Source: Galbula dea
Lineage: Eukaryota; Chordata; Aves; Piciformes; Galbulidae
Assembly: GCA_013399015.1 (NCBI GenBank)
Contig: VWZX01002368.1
Location: 1,242,693 to 1,306,692, forward strand
Length of the DNA stretch: 64,000 nucleotides
Direction: 5' to 3'
In this document: positions 47,830 through 58,764 of the stretch, one piece after another
How positions within the stretch are numbered: position 1 is the stretch's first letter
Layout: every line of letters begins with the position of its first letter
Position numbers and translations under genes: made by a program
Notes under the pieces: model-generated
The model's database searches: none
What the model was told of the DNA's origin: nothing
Seen by the model: only the letters and a program-made list of their open reading frames with translations

Positions 47830-50103
47830 GCCCACCAAAGCACAAACTCATGCAAGCAACAATAAGCTCATTCCAGAGATAACAGAAAGGTCATAGAATT
47901 TAGAGGGGAAAAATGTCTAGTGTTCGTTTATGTGGTATGTGTGCTCTTGATCTGCTCATCCTGGCAGATCCCAGTAGTGCTCAGGCTCTTTTGTCACCTT
48001 CAATAGTTCATTTCTCATGAACTATTATGGAAACTTCTAATTGCAAATGGTATGCTTAGCTTTTTGATGAGGTTTCATAAATCACACGAGCAGACTGCTT
48101 AACATGGCATGACAAACAAGAAGAGTAATGTTATGTGTTGATCCTGCTAAAGGATATCTTTTGCACAGCACTTACCAGTCCTACCCAGCATTTGTTTTAT
48201 GCAATTATCTGCCTGTGTCCAAGGCTGTGGATTTTGTTTTTTTCATTAAAAGAATCATGTTTTTCATTACTAGGAGAATAATATGTGATTTGGTCTATCA
48301 CTGAGGGCTGGATGTTGCAATGGTAAAAATTGTTCAACATCTGAAATTCAAGCTGTGGAGTCAGAAGATGTGATTGTATGTGTTATGAAGAAGATAAAGT
48401 TAATTTTCACCTGAGATTCCTGGTCACAAGACATACCAAAAAACCAGAAAATATAAGGAGCTTATATGAATTATAACATAACAAAGCTTAGAAAGCATAG
48501 TCTTATTGTTGTGAACTCCTGGGAATCCACAAAATGACAAGCAGGCAAGAAGGACATGAGACATATTCATACTTGAATCTATAGAAAACTCTACCTATTA
48601 CAATGAAGATGGTCATATATTCACTAAATAAACTGCCCTTTTGTTTCCTAAGGGCATTCTCCCAGGACAGAGAACAGTGTATGTTAAAGTCTCAAGCATT
48701 TAGACTCTAAAAAAAAATGAGACACAGACTTATGTGCAAGTTGGGGATCAAAATTTGGCCTACTCACTGAAATGGAGCATATCTAAATTGAAGTAGATGA
48801 CATTTTTACTGCATTTCACACCTGTTTTTAAACTGTTGCCCTCAGAAAGCTTATTTATTGGTCAGGTAATTCTGTTTGTCAGGAGCAAGAAGCCCAGTAG
48901 TGGCTGAGAAGACAGAAAATGAATGTGACACATGAATAATTATTCTTTGGTGTTTCAAAGAGCTATAAAAGAGTTCATGGAGGGAAAAGAAATGAGGAAT
49001 TCCAAGGAAAAAAATTATGATGAAGGGAGGATTTATATTAAATCTATTGTTCTCCCCATGCATATTAAATGTACACAATGAAGACAGATTGCTTATAGCA
49101 GGGTTGTGGTACTAGAATATTATCATACAATATGTCCAAATAAAAACATGTAGCTCAGAGCTGTAGTTTTATAACAAAGTTTCTTTTTGCTTATTTTTAT
49201 TCCTCTCCAAGAACACTTTAGTTTTCATAGTAGAAACCTGGAAGACATTCAAGAGGTCAAGTTTCCAGAAAAACTCTTCTTTGTTCACAGGCATCCTTAA
49301 TAAACTGAAAATAATGACATTTGTGGCAATACAAATGCACCAAGGATAGAGCACATACTAATTAAGGCAGGCTCATAGAGAGACAGTTTTTGCTGAAGCT
49401 GGCCATTTCTGTGTGCTTTTATCCCTTATAACTGCCTGCTTTCCCAGGAGACATCTTATCAGACAAACATTGTTCTGGCATCCCAGAACATGACAGACTG
49501 TCATTAGATAAAGGAGAAGGTTAATAAAATAGAAATCCAGGTTACAAGCAACGTTTTAGCCAGAGGCATCCCATGGGTTGTGGTGAAGCTAACAGCAGAC
49601 TAGTCAAATGCAGCAAATTACAGTCAGCAGAAGAGTGCCAAATATCCAGCTCTTATTCTATAATTTGCACTTGCCAGCAGAATCTTAAATAATTCTATTT
49701 GTTGAGATATTTGGACTGAGTTTCCTCCAGTCCTCAGATTCCCATTTCAAAATCCTAATAGTCTGGGGAGCACAGAGCATTAGGAAAGGCATCCCTCAAA
49801 AGTTATTAAGTAAGGATAACATAAGCAAAAGGGTTTTTAAAATGTTTTGTTTATGTTCTTCAAACATTTGTAGAAATGCCTTCTACAGCCTGTGGATGTC
49901 AAGTGGAATCAGAGCACAAGGGCCCAGATCAGAGCAGGATTACCTCCCTGGCTCTTCTCTGGTTGAAAATTTTTCTACTTTATTGGGTTGCAGGGTGATT
50001 CTGGCAACTGCAGATATTTCTGCAAAGGAAATATCTTTTTCTGCTAGACATTGTTGAGATACAAAATTTAGGCTTCTGTCTTCCACCTTTGCTAAGCCTT
50101 CTG
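47830..50103. other. Unannotated AT-rich stretch
   Basis: No gene or repeat was recognised. Frames are under 80 codons. If the CR1 ORF1 fragment to its right were part of a full-length minus-strand CR1, ORF2 should lie here, but no RT-like landmark was seen. Confidence 0.5.
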
Positions 50104-50697
50104 TTACAAGGGCCCCATTCCTATGGTGTATGGGGAACTGAGAAGACGGGGGTTGGGGGGAGCCTCTCTTGCCTCTCCCACCTCTCCGGGAAGGGATCTG
50201 CTTGCATTCTCCCCATCTCTTGGGTCATCCTTTTGCAGGTGGCAAGAGGGCATGGGATCCCCTCCTTCTTGTGCAGCCCTCACCTGCTGCCCCTCTCTTA
50301 GGGATGGCAGAGCCCGGCTGCATCACCCTATCTCCCTTTCACCCTCCTCTATAGCCTGTAAATTCCTGACTTCTTCCTTCAGCTCAGCCACCATACTGAG
50401 CAGATCATTCACCTGTTCACATCTGACACAGGTGTTATCTCTGCTACCTTCCATTGCAACTGCCAAGCTCTGGCACTCTCCACAGCCAAGGACCTCGACA
50501 CCAACATGTTTGCGTGGGGCCTTAGTCTGCATGCCCACAGTTTTTCTGACAGCAGATCTCAGCTGAGTTACAACCATGCCCAGAGATTTACAGGAGACTA
50601 ACCTCACAGACAGCAGTGACACACCCAATGGCTCACCCTGCCCAGGTGACTCACCCTGCCTAGATGTCTCACCCCATCCAGGTGACTCACCCCGCAT
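50104..50697 (-). pseudogene. CR1-type ORF1 fragment with one internal stop
   Basis: On the minus strand one frame runs 198 codons from ATG at 50695-50697 to TAA at 50104-50106, broken only by a TGA at 50323-50325 after codon 124. Residues about 1-24 are a degenerate repeat of GESPGQ-like hexapeptides. Residues about 60-80 hold a C-G-E-C pair preceded by a QTKAPRKHVGVEV segment. Residues about 90-95 hold CVRC, followed by a predicted coiled coil (VAELKEEVRNLQ). After the stop the frame continues with ALPSLREGQQ, the expected continuation. A Cys-x2-Cys followed by LxxxVAELKEEVxxLRSIRExEREID and then LPSLR is the pattern I know from avian CR1-associated ORF1-like proteins, which bind nucleic acid for the retrotransposon. 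The stop falls where that family has Trp, as TGG to TGA would give. No ORF2 follows. Family call from memory; the open frame is seen directly. Confidence 0.55.
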
Positions 50698-50701
50698 GTC
50701 A
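50630..50701 (-). repeat. Degenerate tandem repeat, 4 x 18 bp
   Basis: Units GGCTCACCCTGCCCAGGT, GACTCACCCTGCCTAGAT, GTCTCACCCCATCCAGGT and GACTCACCCCGCATGTCA (written on +). They encode the GESPGQ-like hexapeptide repeat at the start of the CR1 ORF1-like frame on the minus strand. The unit length is a multiple of three, so expansion would not shift the frame. Confidence 0.8.
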
Positions 50702-52896
50702 TGAACATTTGCATCGAGTTAGGTCCAAGATGAAGAATCCTGAACAGAAAACATGGGAAGTATATTGCAGTGGTGGAGGGAGATCTTTGAGTGGATCATA
50801 AATGTGTTTGGTGTCAGTGCTGATTTACACTAACTGAGGACTTTGGCTTACATCTCTGTCCTGGCAGATTTGCCTTAACTCTTCTGAAAGACAACTCCTG
50901 TTTCTCTAGATGGTTTACTCATATGGCTTGAATTTGTAGCCCTTACTTTACATGAACTATGGCAGCTACTGCTTGTGTCTGTTAATAAGTCCCTTTAATG
51001 ATGTTCAAAAAAACCTCTTCTCTGTTCTGACATGTGAGGAAACCCCCCCTATCATAATCACCTGGAAGGCTGACTTCTCTGTGGTTGTAAGAGGCAGATG
51101 CATCTATGGATGAGATTTCAAGAAAGTTAATTCAGCTTAAGTCAAATTTCCTGGCAAAATTTGGATTGAGTCTTTTAAAAGTAGAGTTAGGTTCACATGG
51201 GTCTTTCCTAAAGCTTTTGGCTTGCTTCTGAGGTGCACAGGGCAGAAGAAAAGAGCGAAGAGCAGACAAAGGAGATTCTGGAGAGAACTACTCTACACAC
51301 AAGGCATATATTTATTTCCTAAAATAAGGACATTATGTGTGATTCTAGTTTATGACTGGTAAGAGAAGACAGGAGGTGAATGGCTACAAGGAGGGAAGAA
51401 ACTAAAATGACAAGGAGGCAACAAGGTTTTCAAAAATTGCAGTTGTATCTGTCAGGACATTTTTCCCCGGTCTTGCCAAGATGGCACAGCAAAAACATTA
51501 TTCTCCTGTCACTGTCATCTAGGTTTGACATAGGTGACCCACAGAGAAAAACACTTCTCTCCCAGGAGACTGATCCTGAAGACATACTGCCAAAATTAAT
51601 ATTCTGCATGCATGATTTAACCCATTCCTTCCCAAATTTTACACCTGTGTTCATAGTTGTACCTTAGCAAAAGCTGAAGCACTGGATGTCTACATTTTCC
51701 AAGTGCATGGACTTCTGTCTCTTACCTTGTACTGTAGTTAATGAGTTATTTTAACTCTTCCCTTGCCAGTTTTTCTGTGTTTCTTACAATTTGTCACATC
51801 TTTGAGGCTGCTCTGCACCTCCCTTCCAGACCAATGGCAATCTCTAGAAATTCATTAGTCCATGTTTTTTTACTGATACCATCTCGGTGCTTGGATGAAT
51901 CAAGACAGGAGGAAAGTGACTGTGAAAGATCTCCAGGAGGGTGGCTGTGATGCCCCTATCTGTATCTTATCTAAAGACAGGAAACTACTGTGTGCTGCAG
52001 TACAGGCATGTGGACAGAAGAGTTAACATTACTCTTTTGCTGACAGCTATACAAAAGAAAAAGGAATTCAAATGGAAAAAATATCTAAAAGACAGCAGAC
52101 TTAACACTCCCTCCAAGTCTACCTTTTATAAAACCATCAAATTGCTCTATGAGTTAAAGTTTTAATGACAATCTATTCAGCAGAGTGTTTAAGCATGTAT
52201 TAGCCTTCTGGGTATACTTAGAGCTCTTGATAAGGCCCCTTTATGTCTAAGCAGGAATTAAGTAAAGCTTAAAGCATTTCTCTTAATCAGAACGTCAGCA
52301 TATTCTGGAAGGTCTGGCTAAAGACTTTACTGTCTTGTCATAGTTTACCTTATTTCCCCTATCACTTCCTGGCAGAAAAAAAAAATCCTCTTATTTTGCT
52401 TCTGCAAAATCATTCTGATCAGATATAATGGTAGAAACTTCATGCAAACAATGATATGTACATATAATATTTCACAAAGGCAGGGAAGATCCATCTGTAT
52501 GGAATTTTCTGCTCCCAGTGGAAGTGCTAATTTACATCTCCTTGTTGCTGCTGCATTATCAGCAGTCTGCAAGAAGAAAACAAGTACCATCACACAGATT
52601 TGCTGCAGAGAGTAGCATGCTTCAGGATGAGGATGCTGTCAAGTAATTTTTGCTTTATTTTCTATTTATCACTGGTTGTGTATTAGACATGGAGTAGCTC
52701 CTGGATAAGGCAAAATGTTTCCACTGTAAAAGGCTCATTTAAAGCCCAGTGCTTATTTTAGAGAGTGACAGTACTGGCCTGTGACATAAAAGCAGATGAA
52801 CAGGTTACTGGGTGGGGAACCTGTACTTCAGCAGCTACCCTACCATCAATGACCTTACAGAAACCCTTCTCTACAGCAACCCAGAATACAGGTGTG
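50702..52896. other. Unannotated non-coding stretch
   Basis: No gene or repeat was recognised. Opposed frames at 51380-51667 (+, 95 codons) and 51430-51654 (-) have no domain and overlap each other. Confidence 0.5.
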
Positions 52897-52904
52897 GTAG
52901 CTTA

Positions 52905-52944
<40 letters not shown>

Positions 52945-53002
52945 TAAGCTACATATATATACATATATATATTACATATATATATATATACACACACACA
53001 CA
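52897..53002. repeat. (TA)n(CA)n microsatellite with embedded palindrome
   Basis: Arms GTAGCTTAG (52897-52905) and CTAAGCTAC (52944-52952) are perfect inverted repeats bracketing TG(TA)n of about 38 bases, itself self-complementary. The whole 56 bp can extrude as a cruciform. Further TA-rich repeats with ACATATAT units continue to 52990, followed by about six CA units. The open frame through it is an artefact. Confidence 0.92.
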
Positions 53003-53574
53003 TACTCCTACTTAGTTCCTGTCTTGAAGTAAAAGAAGGCATATAGACAGCTACAGTAGCTATCACAGTGGGGGTTCATATCATAGCTTCTATATCCATT
53101 TGCCTGCCTCTCAGCTTTAATAGTTAAATTGAAGTGGCTCTTTCTTAAACAAAAACATTATTCAAACTTTTAATCATATACACCACAGAAGAAAAACACC
53201 CACCCATATAGCTACTGAATATTACAGATGTGGGTACATGATGTCTCTGGGAGAAAAAATAGGCTTTTCTAGTAGCTAATCTCAAAGGAGTTAAGCAGTG
53301 ATTTGAGCACTGTGTCTAATATCTACAAATAGAAAGTATTTCTCATAAGTGGAGATGTTTCCTTACACTGGAAGAATGTTTGAGAGGATGCAACACCTAA
53401 AACTGAAGCTAGACAAGTAGCAATAACAGAACTTACATTGAGAAAATCACACTTCATGATTGAAAATCGTTCACAAACTGAAAGCTTTGAAAGATGAAAA
53501 TAAGGTATTAATAACATACATTAATTAATTTAAACATTAATAACTAAATAACTTATTTCATGCAGGACTGACAG
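53003..53574. other. Unannotated stretch
   Basis: Nothing recognised. The minus frame 53323-53517 is short and featureless. Confidence 0.5.
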
Positions 53575-53640
53575 TAAGATCCTAAGATCCTGTGTCCGGT
53601 GCTCTGTGGGAGGTCAGAGAGTGCAATTTTGATGATTATT
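53575..53640 (+). repeat. Possible ancient CR1 3' end
   Basis: ATCCTGTGTCCGGTGCTCTGTGGGAGGTCAGAGAG followed by TGATGA resembles the block GGCCTGTGTTATGCAGGAGGTCAGACTAGATGATC near the end of old amniote CR1 elements. Short and diverged. Confidence 0.4.
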
Positions 53641-55348
53641 TTTGTATTTCCCTCTCTTTCAGATATGTTTTAGTGAAATCATTTAGTAGAAAAGGTTTAG
53701 AATTATTTTACATTCATAATAAGCATTTCTGCATGATTCCTTAAATATTGAATGACTTTCACATAGATTTCAAGCCCCTTGACTTAAGGACATGGTTTGC
53801 AGAGGAGGTGTATTTGCCCAGTGTGAAACAAATATCTTGTTTTTTAAAGATACTTTATTTAGGCATGAATGTTAATTTAAAAACATGAGGCCAACTATAA
53901 GAATCTGATTATTTTCCATCTCTCTCTTGCAGCCTTTAATTGCCCTCAAACCTCCTTTTTTAACTCGTTTACTAAAATAGTTTTAAACTTTTGAGATTAT
54001 TAGGGCACATTTACTGGCATACTACATTATATTTTACTAGATGAAAGACTTCTCAAGTTTTGAAATATCTTCTAATATTGTTTTGGAAAATAAGATCTTA
54101 AAAATTATTTCACCTAGAAAGACCCAGAAAAAACCCCAAATATCCTGCTTGCATTGTGTGCTGAATTAGAAGAGTTATTTGCTCTGAGTTGGGTGTTGCT
54201 ACAAAATGCAGTACTTTGTACATCTATTCAAATTAGCTCTAAGTAAACTAATTTGTGAGGCAATAAGGCCACATCAGCTAAGCTGGATGCTTTAGCACAG
54301 CAGAGCACTGGGCAAAATATGTGTTGCTTAATTCCTCTGATACCCAGTCAAGTCCACTGACAGTTTTTAAGGCTGCTCAGAGAGCACATAGTTTGAATAA
54401 TATATTATCTAGCAAGAGTTGTGCAACCTGTTCAGACTTAGATCACCCAGTTATACTCCACAATTATAGCTGTCAGAAATTCACTACCAACAAGTACAGC
54501 ATATTGGAAATTTTGGCTTTGTACAGGTAGCCATGGGGACCACCTGTCTTTATATTCCCTTTGGGGGCAAAATGTACTATCCACTGTGTTCCTGAAGGAG
54601 AAAACATGGCAATGCAAATTAGCAAAAGGTTGAATGAGTTCCAACTTTTGCTCAGATCAACAAAATCTCAAATCAATAGAATTTTGCAGACAGTTTTCAT
54701 TAGGAAATGTCATTTAAATTAAACTTTTTTTTTTCCTCTGTGGTATAATCTAAAGAGGGGAAAAAGCTCAAGTATTTATAAGCATTTGTATGCAAAGATA
54801 TCATAAAAAGAATGAGAGTATCTTTTGAAGGTGTTATAGAAGTAAGAGCAGGAAGGTGGTTTTCATCAGGCTTAGGGCATTGGTGAGACTAGCACTGGAA
54901 AATAATCTAAAATACTAATATAAAAAGAGTCTTAAAGTAACTCTAAATTGGTGGACAAGGCACAGGACAACCACAATCTTTTTCCAGGCTGAAAAATAAT
55001 ATTTTTGAATAAAAGTTGCTTTTCTGAGAATAAAAAAGACTGTGATTACATCAAATTTGCTTGCTGGGAGAAGCAGATGCCATGGAGTTCAGGTTTTCTG
55101 GTAGTCCAGACCCAGGGATCTATGTTTTCCATGCAGTTTGTAAGCCAGGATTTTGTTTACAAAGAGCCAGAATGTGAGTGATGGGAAGGGAATGACATAT
55201 GCCTTAGTCTCACTCTGATAAGGAGCTGGGATGGTGCCAGAGTGCCATATAGGCAGAGCTTAAACACTGCTTCACTGCAGAGTGCATAAACCTCTGCTAG
55301 AAGGAAATACCAGATATAAAATGGCTCTTTAATCTCACAGACAAATTC
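53641..55348. other. Unannotated AT-rich stretch
   Basis: No gene or repeat was recognised. Small frames at 54321-54530 (+) and 54438-54644 (-) overlap each other. Confidence 0.5.
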
Positions 55349-55560
55349 CAATTAGAAATGCATTACACACTTTTTTTACACTAGGCATGATTAATCACTG
55401 GAACAAACTACCAGTACAATTGATGAATTCCCCAGTTCTTGATGCCTTCAAGTCAAGACTGGATGCACTCCTAGAATTTATATGATAGCAAAACACATGT
55501 TATAGTCAAGTACAGTCCTTGTTATTGGAGTCAATATTGTGGGTAACAGAGCAGATTTAA
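55349..55560 (+). repeat. Ancient CR1-like LINE, ORF2 end and start of 3' UTR
   Basis: One reading frame at about 55388-55490 gives NHWNKLP-like residues, then NSPVLDAFKSRLDALL, the usual C-terminal motif of CR1-type ORF2 (HWNxLP, then a short proline-containing linker and FKxRLDxxL). The nucleotide order (AATCACTGGAACAAACTACC, GAATTCCCCAGTTCTTGATG, TCAAGACTGGATGCACTCCTA) matches old amniote CR1 copies best known in turtles. The upstream RT region is absent. Confidence 0.65.
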
Positions 55561-57574
55561 TATTTTTTCATACAGTGGAGGACAAACTCATGGTCAATTC
55601 TAGTGGCTTAAAACTCTCTAAAGCTGATAAAGACTCTTGCTATGGACAACACTGCTCTGGTCTACATACATTCATCTTCCACATCTTTCCCTTTCCCTGC
55701 ATTGTCAATGACAGTTCCAGTTAAGATTCAATTTCCTGAAATCTGTGTAAGTTCCTTCATTCCCAAATAAATGAATTACTGAATCTAATAAGAAGTTAGT
55801 AGATTAATATGATTAATTCCTTTTTTTGTTACTCCAGTTTTCATAGTTGTACAGTTCTTCCAAAAGTATTTCTGACTTCTTCTTGGTATGGGCAATGTTA
55901 CATATCTTGTTTTTATTAACAAATTTCAATGGCAAACTGTTTTTTGTTTTTGTTTTTCCTAAATTCATTAATACTCTGTACTTTGTCTTAGTGTTTCTGA
56001 ATCCTCATTCAAGAGAAAGAATGATGATCAGTGGCAATGAAAGCATTGCCTGAAAGAATGCACATGTAATAATCTCTACTGTAACAGTAACTATTGACTG
56101 GTTGAATAATACATATAGAAGGATTTCTCTTGCCATTAAGAGAGATGACAAATCAGAATAGCTACCTTCCATTCCTATGCCACTACTGACAGTAAAAGTG
56201 GCCCATCACAGCAGGAACAGTGTCCTGTCCCTATGGTTACAGCAGGGCCAGGTACCAATACATTCTCTGGGACAGGATCCTAGTACTCCATCTTAACAAA
56301 AAATCTGAGCCTTCTGCAAAGAAACTTATCTCCTCAAAGTGAAGTGTCTGCAAAAGGATAGAAAAGGGTCTACAAAAGGATGTCATTTATTTATAAACAT
56401 GCACAGAGATTCCATCTGTGGGTAGCTCACCAAGCTAATTGTGTCTTCCTGGAGGATCTAGAGGAATCACAAATGCAGGCAGTATACACAATACTATTTC
56501 CAGATTATAATCTTCCTCTTTATATTCTGGTAATGCATGTTGATCTTATGTATCATTTCATAATTAATTTGTATAATTATTAAATATTAGATATATGTTG
56601 TAACCATGGTACAGTGAATAAAAATTACAATGTAGTTGTGGCTTTGCTGGATATGGCTACTGCTAATTAGTTGGTCCTGGACAGTTAATATAAAGCATAA
56701 AAGTGCTCACTAAAAAGCAATGACTGTATAATCATTATTTTAACACAAAGAGGATGCCCTTATGATGTCTATCTGCAGCTAAATCCTGCCTACATTACAT
56801 ATCAGAGCATATAGATAATGTAATTCTCAATTTCTTTAAAGACTATAAAATTCATTACTGGTTTTATTGAAAGCACTGAAATATTTGGTACCAATGACTG
56901 GATCTTTGTCACAAGGTAAATTATTAACAGCTATTTGGCATCTAATTATTTCCAAATGTTTTTATTGCTATATATTAAATTAGGGGAGACTAGAAAGGAG
57001 AGAGTACAGTTTAAAATTGACTGCCAACTTTTAATTGAGATTGTTTCCCCTGAGACTATGGTGACTGGAACTTGCATTAGTACCTCATTGAAGCACATAT
57101 ATTTCTTCTGACATATGTCATAGTCAAATCTTTCTTTTGATGTCAAAATTCTTTTCTGCTTTAAAGTCTCACGATGGAAGAGTCCTCTCTAGAAACTATT
57201 TACTTCCAATTACTCATTTTGCAACACTCCAAATGCCTTTGCTGTTGCATTCAATTGGTATAACACCAGCTGGTAATATTCCATGGGGTTTGTTCCATTG
57301 GTATTTGTTTTGCAAAAATAGAACTGTATTATATGTAATTTCCTTTCCACTTACAAAATATTTCATTGTTTAGTAGAATAATGAATAATAATCTCTTTTA
57401 ATATTTCTGTTGCTATACTAAACCAAACTATTATGGTAATATTTTCTTATTTTCCTCCACAGAATAAAGCTGCAAATATTTGACCTTGACTTACAGGTTT
57501 AGGTGGAATAAAGACAAAATCCTGCCTTATGAAGCAAATCTGTATTACATCTAAAAGGCCTGAGTTTTAAATCT
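55561..57574. other. Unannotated AT-rich stretch
   Basis: No gene or repeat was recognised. The 56640-56760 part contains TAATTAG and similar words and could be conserved non-coding DNA. All frames are under 80 codons. Confidence 0.5.
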
Positions 57575-57643
57575 TCAAAGGCCTTAAAATACCTCATTAA
57601 CAGAAGTTCCTTCCAACTCCAAAAATTCTATGATTCTGTGATG
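57575..57643 (+). repeat. CR1 LINE 3' tail
   Basis: GTTCCTTCCAACTCCAAAAATTCTATGATTCTGTGATG at the end is the canonical CR1 terminus. The preceding ATCTTCAAAGGCC-like part is diverged. Confidence 0.75.
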
Positions 57644-58050
57644 TGTGTTTTCAAAAATACCCCTAGCTATCTAACTCTGTACGTTGTAGCATCCTTATTT
57701 GTGTTTATATTACCCTTAAACAATTATAAGTTATGAAGACCAAGAGAGTATCTTAGGCTCTAACAATATAACCTTGAGAAGAACTTCATCTAGTACTTTT
57801 GCATCCAACCTAACTTTAGAATTGGAATATATTCATGTTTTGGCACATCTATATCATCTTTTTTTCAGTCTCAAGTGAATGGTCACTCCCTGTGGGAAAA
57901 GGACCTGGGTGCAAGCCAGCTCAAACAGCAAGTCTTAGGAGTGTGTTAGCACAGTGCTGCATCCTCCTTCACTGCCAATCAGTAGAGATTATCAGTCCTA
58001 AACTAATACTGCAGTAGAAATATTTGCTCAGTTTCTGGTTTGAAGTTGGT
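57644..58050. other. Unannotated stretch between two CR1 tails
   Basis: Nothing recognised. The first part may be older CR1 3' UTR. Confidence 0.4.
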
Positions 58051-58128
58051 TTATACCTGCTCTGGTAGGGGGGTTGGACTTGATGATCTTTCTAGGTCCC
58101 TTCCAACCCCTAACATTCTATGATTCTA
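58051..58128 (+). repeat. CR1 LINE 3' tail, well preserved
   Basis: In order: CCTGCTCTGGTAGGGGGGTTGG, ACTTGATGATCTTTCTAGG, TCCCTTCCAACCCCTA, ACATTCTATGATTCTA. This is a near-consensus CR1 end, cut off 5' near 58051. Confidence 0.92.
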
Positions 58129-58195
58129 CACTAGCTTATCTTGGAGTGAAAGAATGAGCTCCTAACTGCCTGGAAAAACTTGTGGGTTTGTGTCT

Positions 58196-58273
58196 TTAGA
58201 AGATAACCTTGATTCATACAGTTAGAAGATAACCTTGATTCATATAGTTAGAAGATAACCTTGATTCATATAG
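58196..58273. repeat. Tandem repeat, 3 x 26 bp
   Basis: The unit starts TTAGAAGATAACCTTGATTC and ends CATATAG. Copies lie at 58196-58221, 58222-58247 and 58248-58273. Copies 2 and 3 are identical and copy 1 differs at one base, so the expansion is recent. Only about 68 bp separate it from the CR1 tail. Confidence 0.95.
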
Positions 58274-58689
58274 AATGGCTTGGAAAAGAGATACAAGTCC
58301 ACCTGACTTGTTTTGGCTTCATTTTATCTATCCCCAGATGTTCATTCTGTACCTTTATGCCTTTGAGGTATTCTTATAGACTTTTGACATATGCAGTGGT
58401 AACAGAAGACATTTCTAGATTGCAAAAAATTTAATCTAAAAAGAGTAATCTAAAATAGGTTAGATGAATTCTACAGTTAACAGTTTTTCTTCTTTGACTA
58501 TAAAAGAAGAAAGGAGAATATTCCTCTGAAGAATACTTAGTGATGCCCAACATCTGTGCACAGATCCCCAAACTGACATTCTCAGCTCTCTAGGTTTCAC
58601 AGACACCTCTAACAAGATATCTTCTGTTAATATAAGTTTATACTCTTAGTGCCCATAAAACCACCTGGTTTAGTCTCTTAAATTTAGGT

Positions 58690-58764
58690 GTCTTAATCTT
58701 GAAGTCAGCTGAGTTGAAAGGATTCCAACTCTGACAGTTCTATGATTCTGTGATTGTATGATTT
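58690..58764 (+). repeat. CR1 LINE 3' tail, diverged
   Basis: GAGTTGAAAGGATTCCAACTCTGACAGTTCTATGATTCTGTGATTGTATG has the TTCCAACTC and TCTATGATTCTGTG landmarks of the CR1 terminus. The preceding block is diverged. Confidence 0.65.

Noticed and set aside
50123..50566. 147-codon plus-strand open frame
   Set aside because: It is the antisense shadow of the ORF1-like frame on the minus strand. Its translation is Ser/Pro/Leu-rich without domain, and the minus frame explains the openness.
52812..53015. 67-codon frame ending in an Ile-Tyr repeat
   Set aside because: Product of the TA microsatellite, not a protein.
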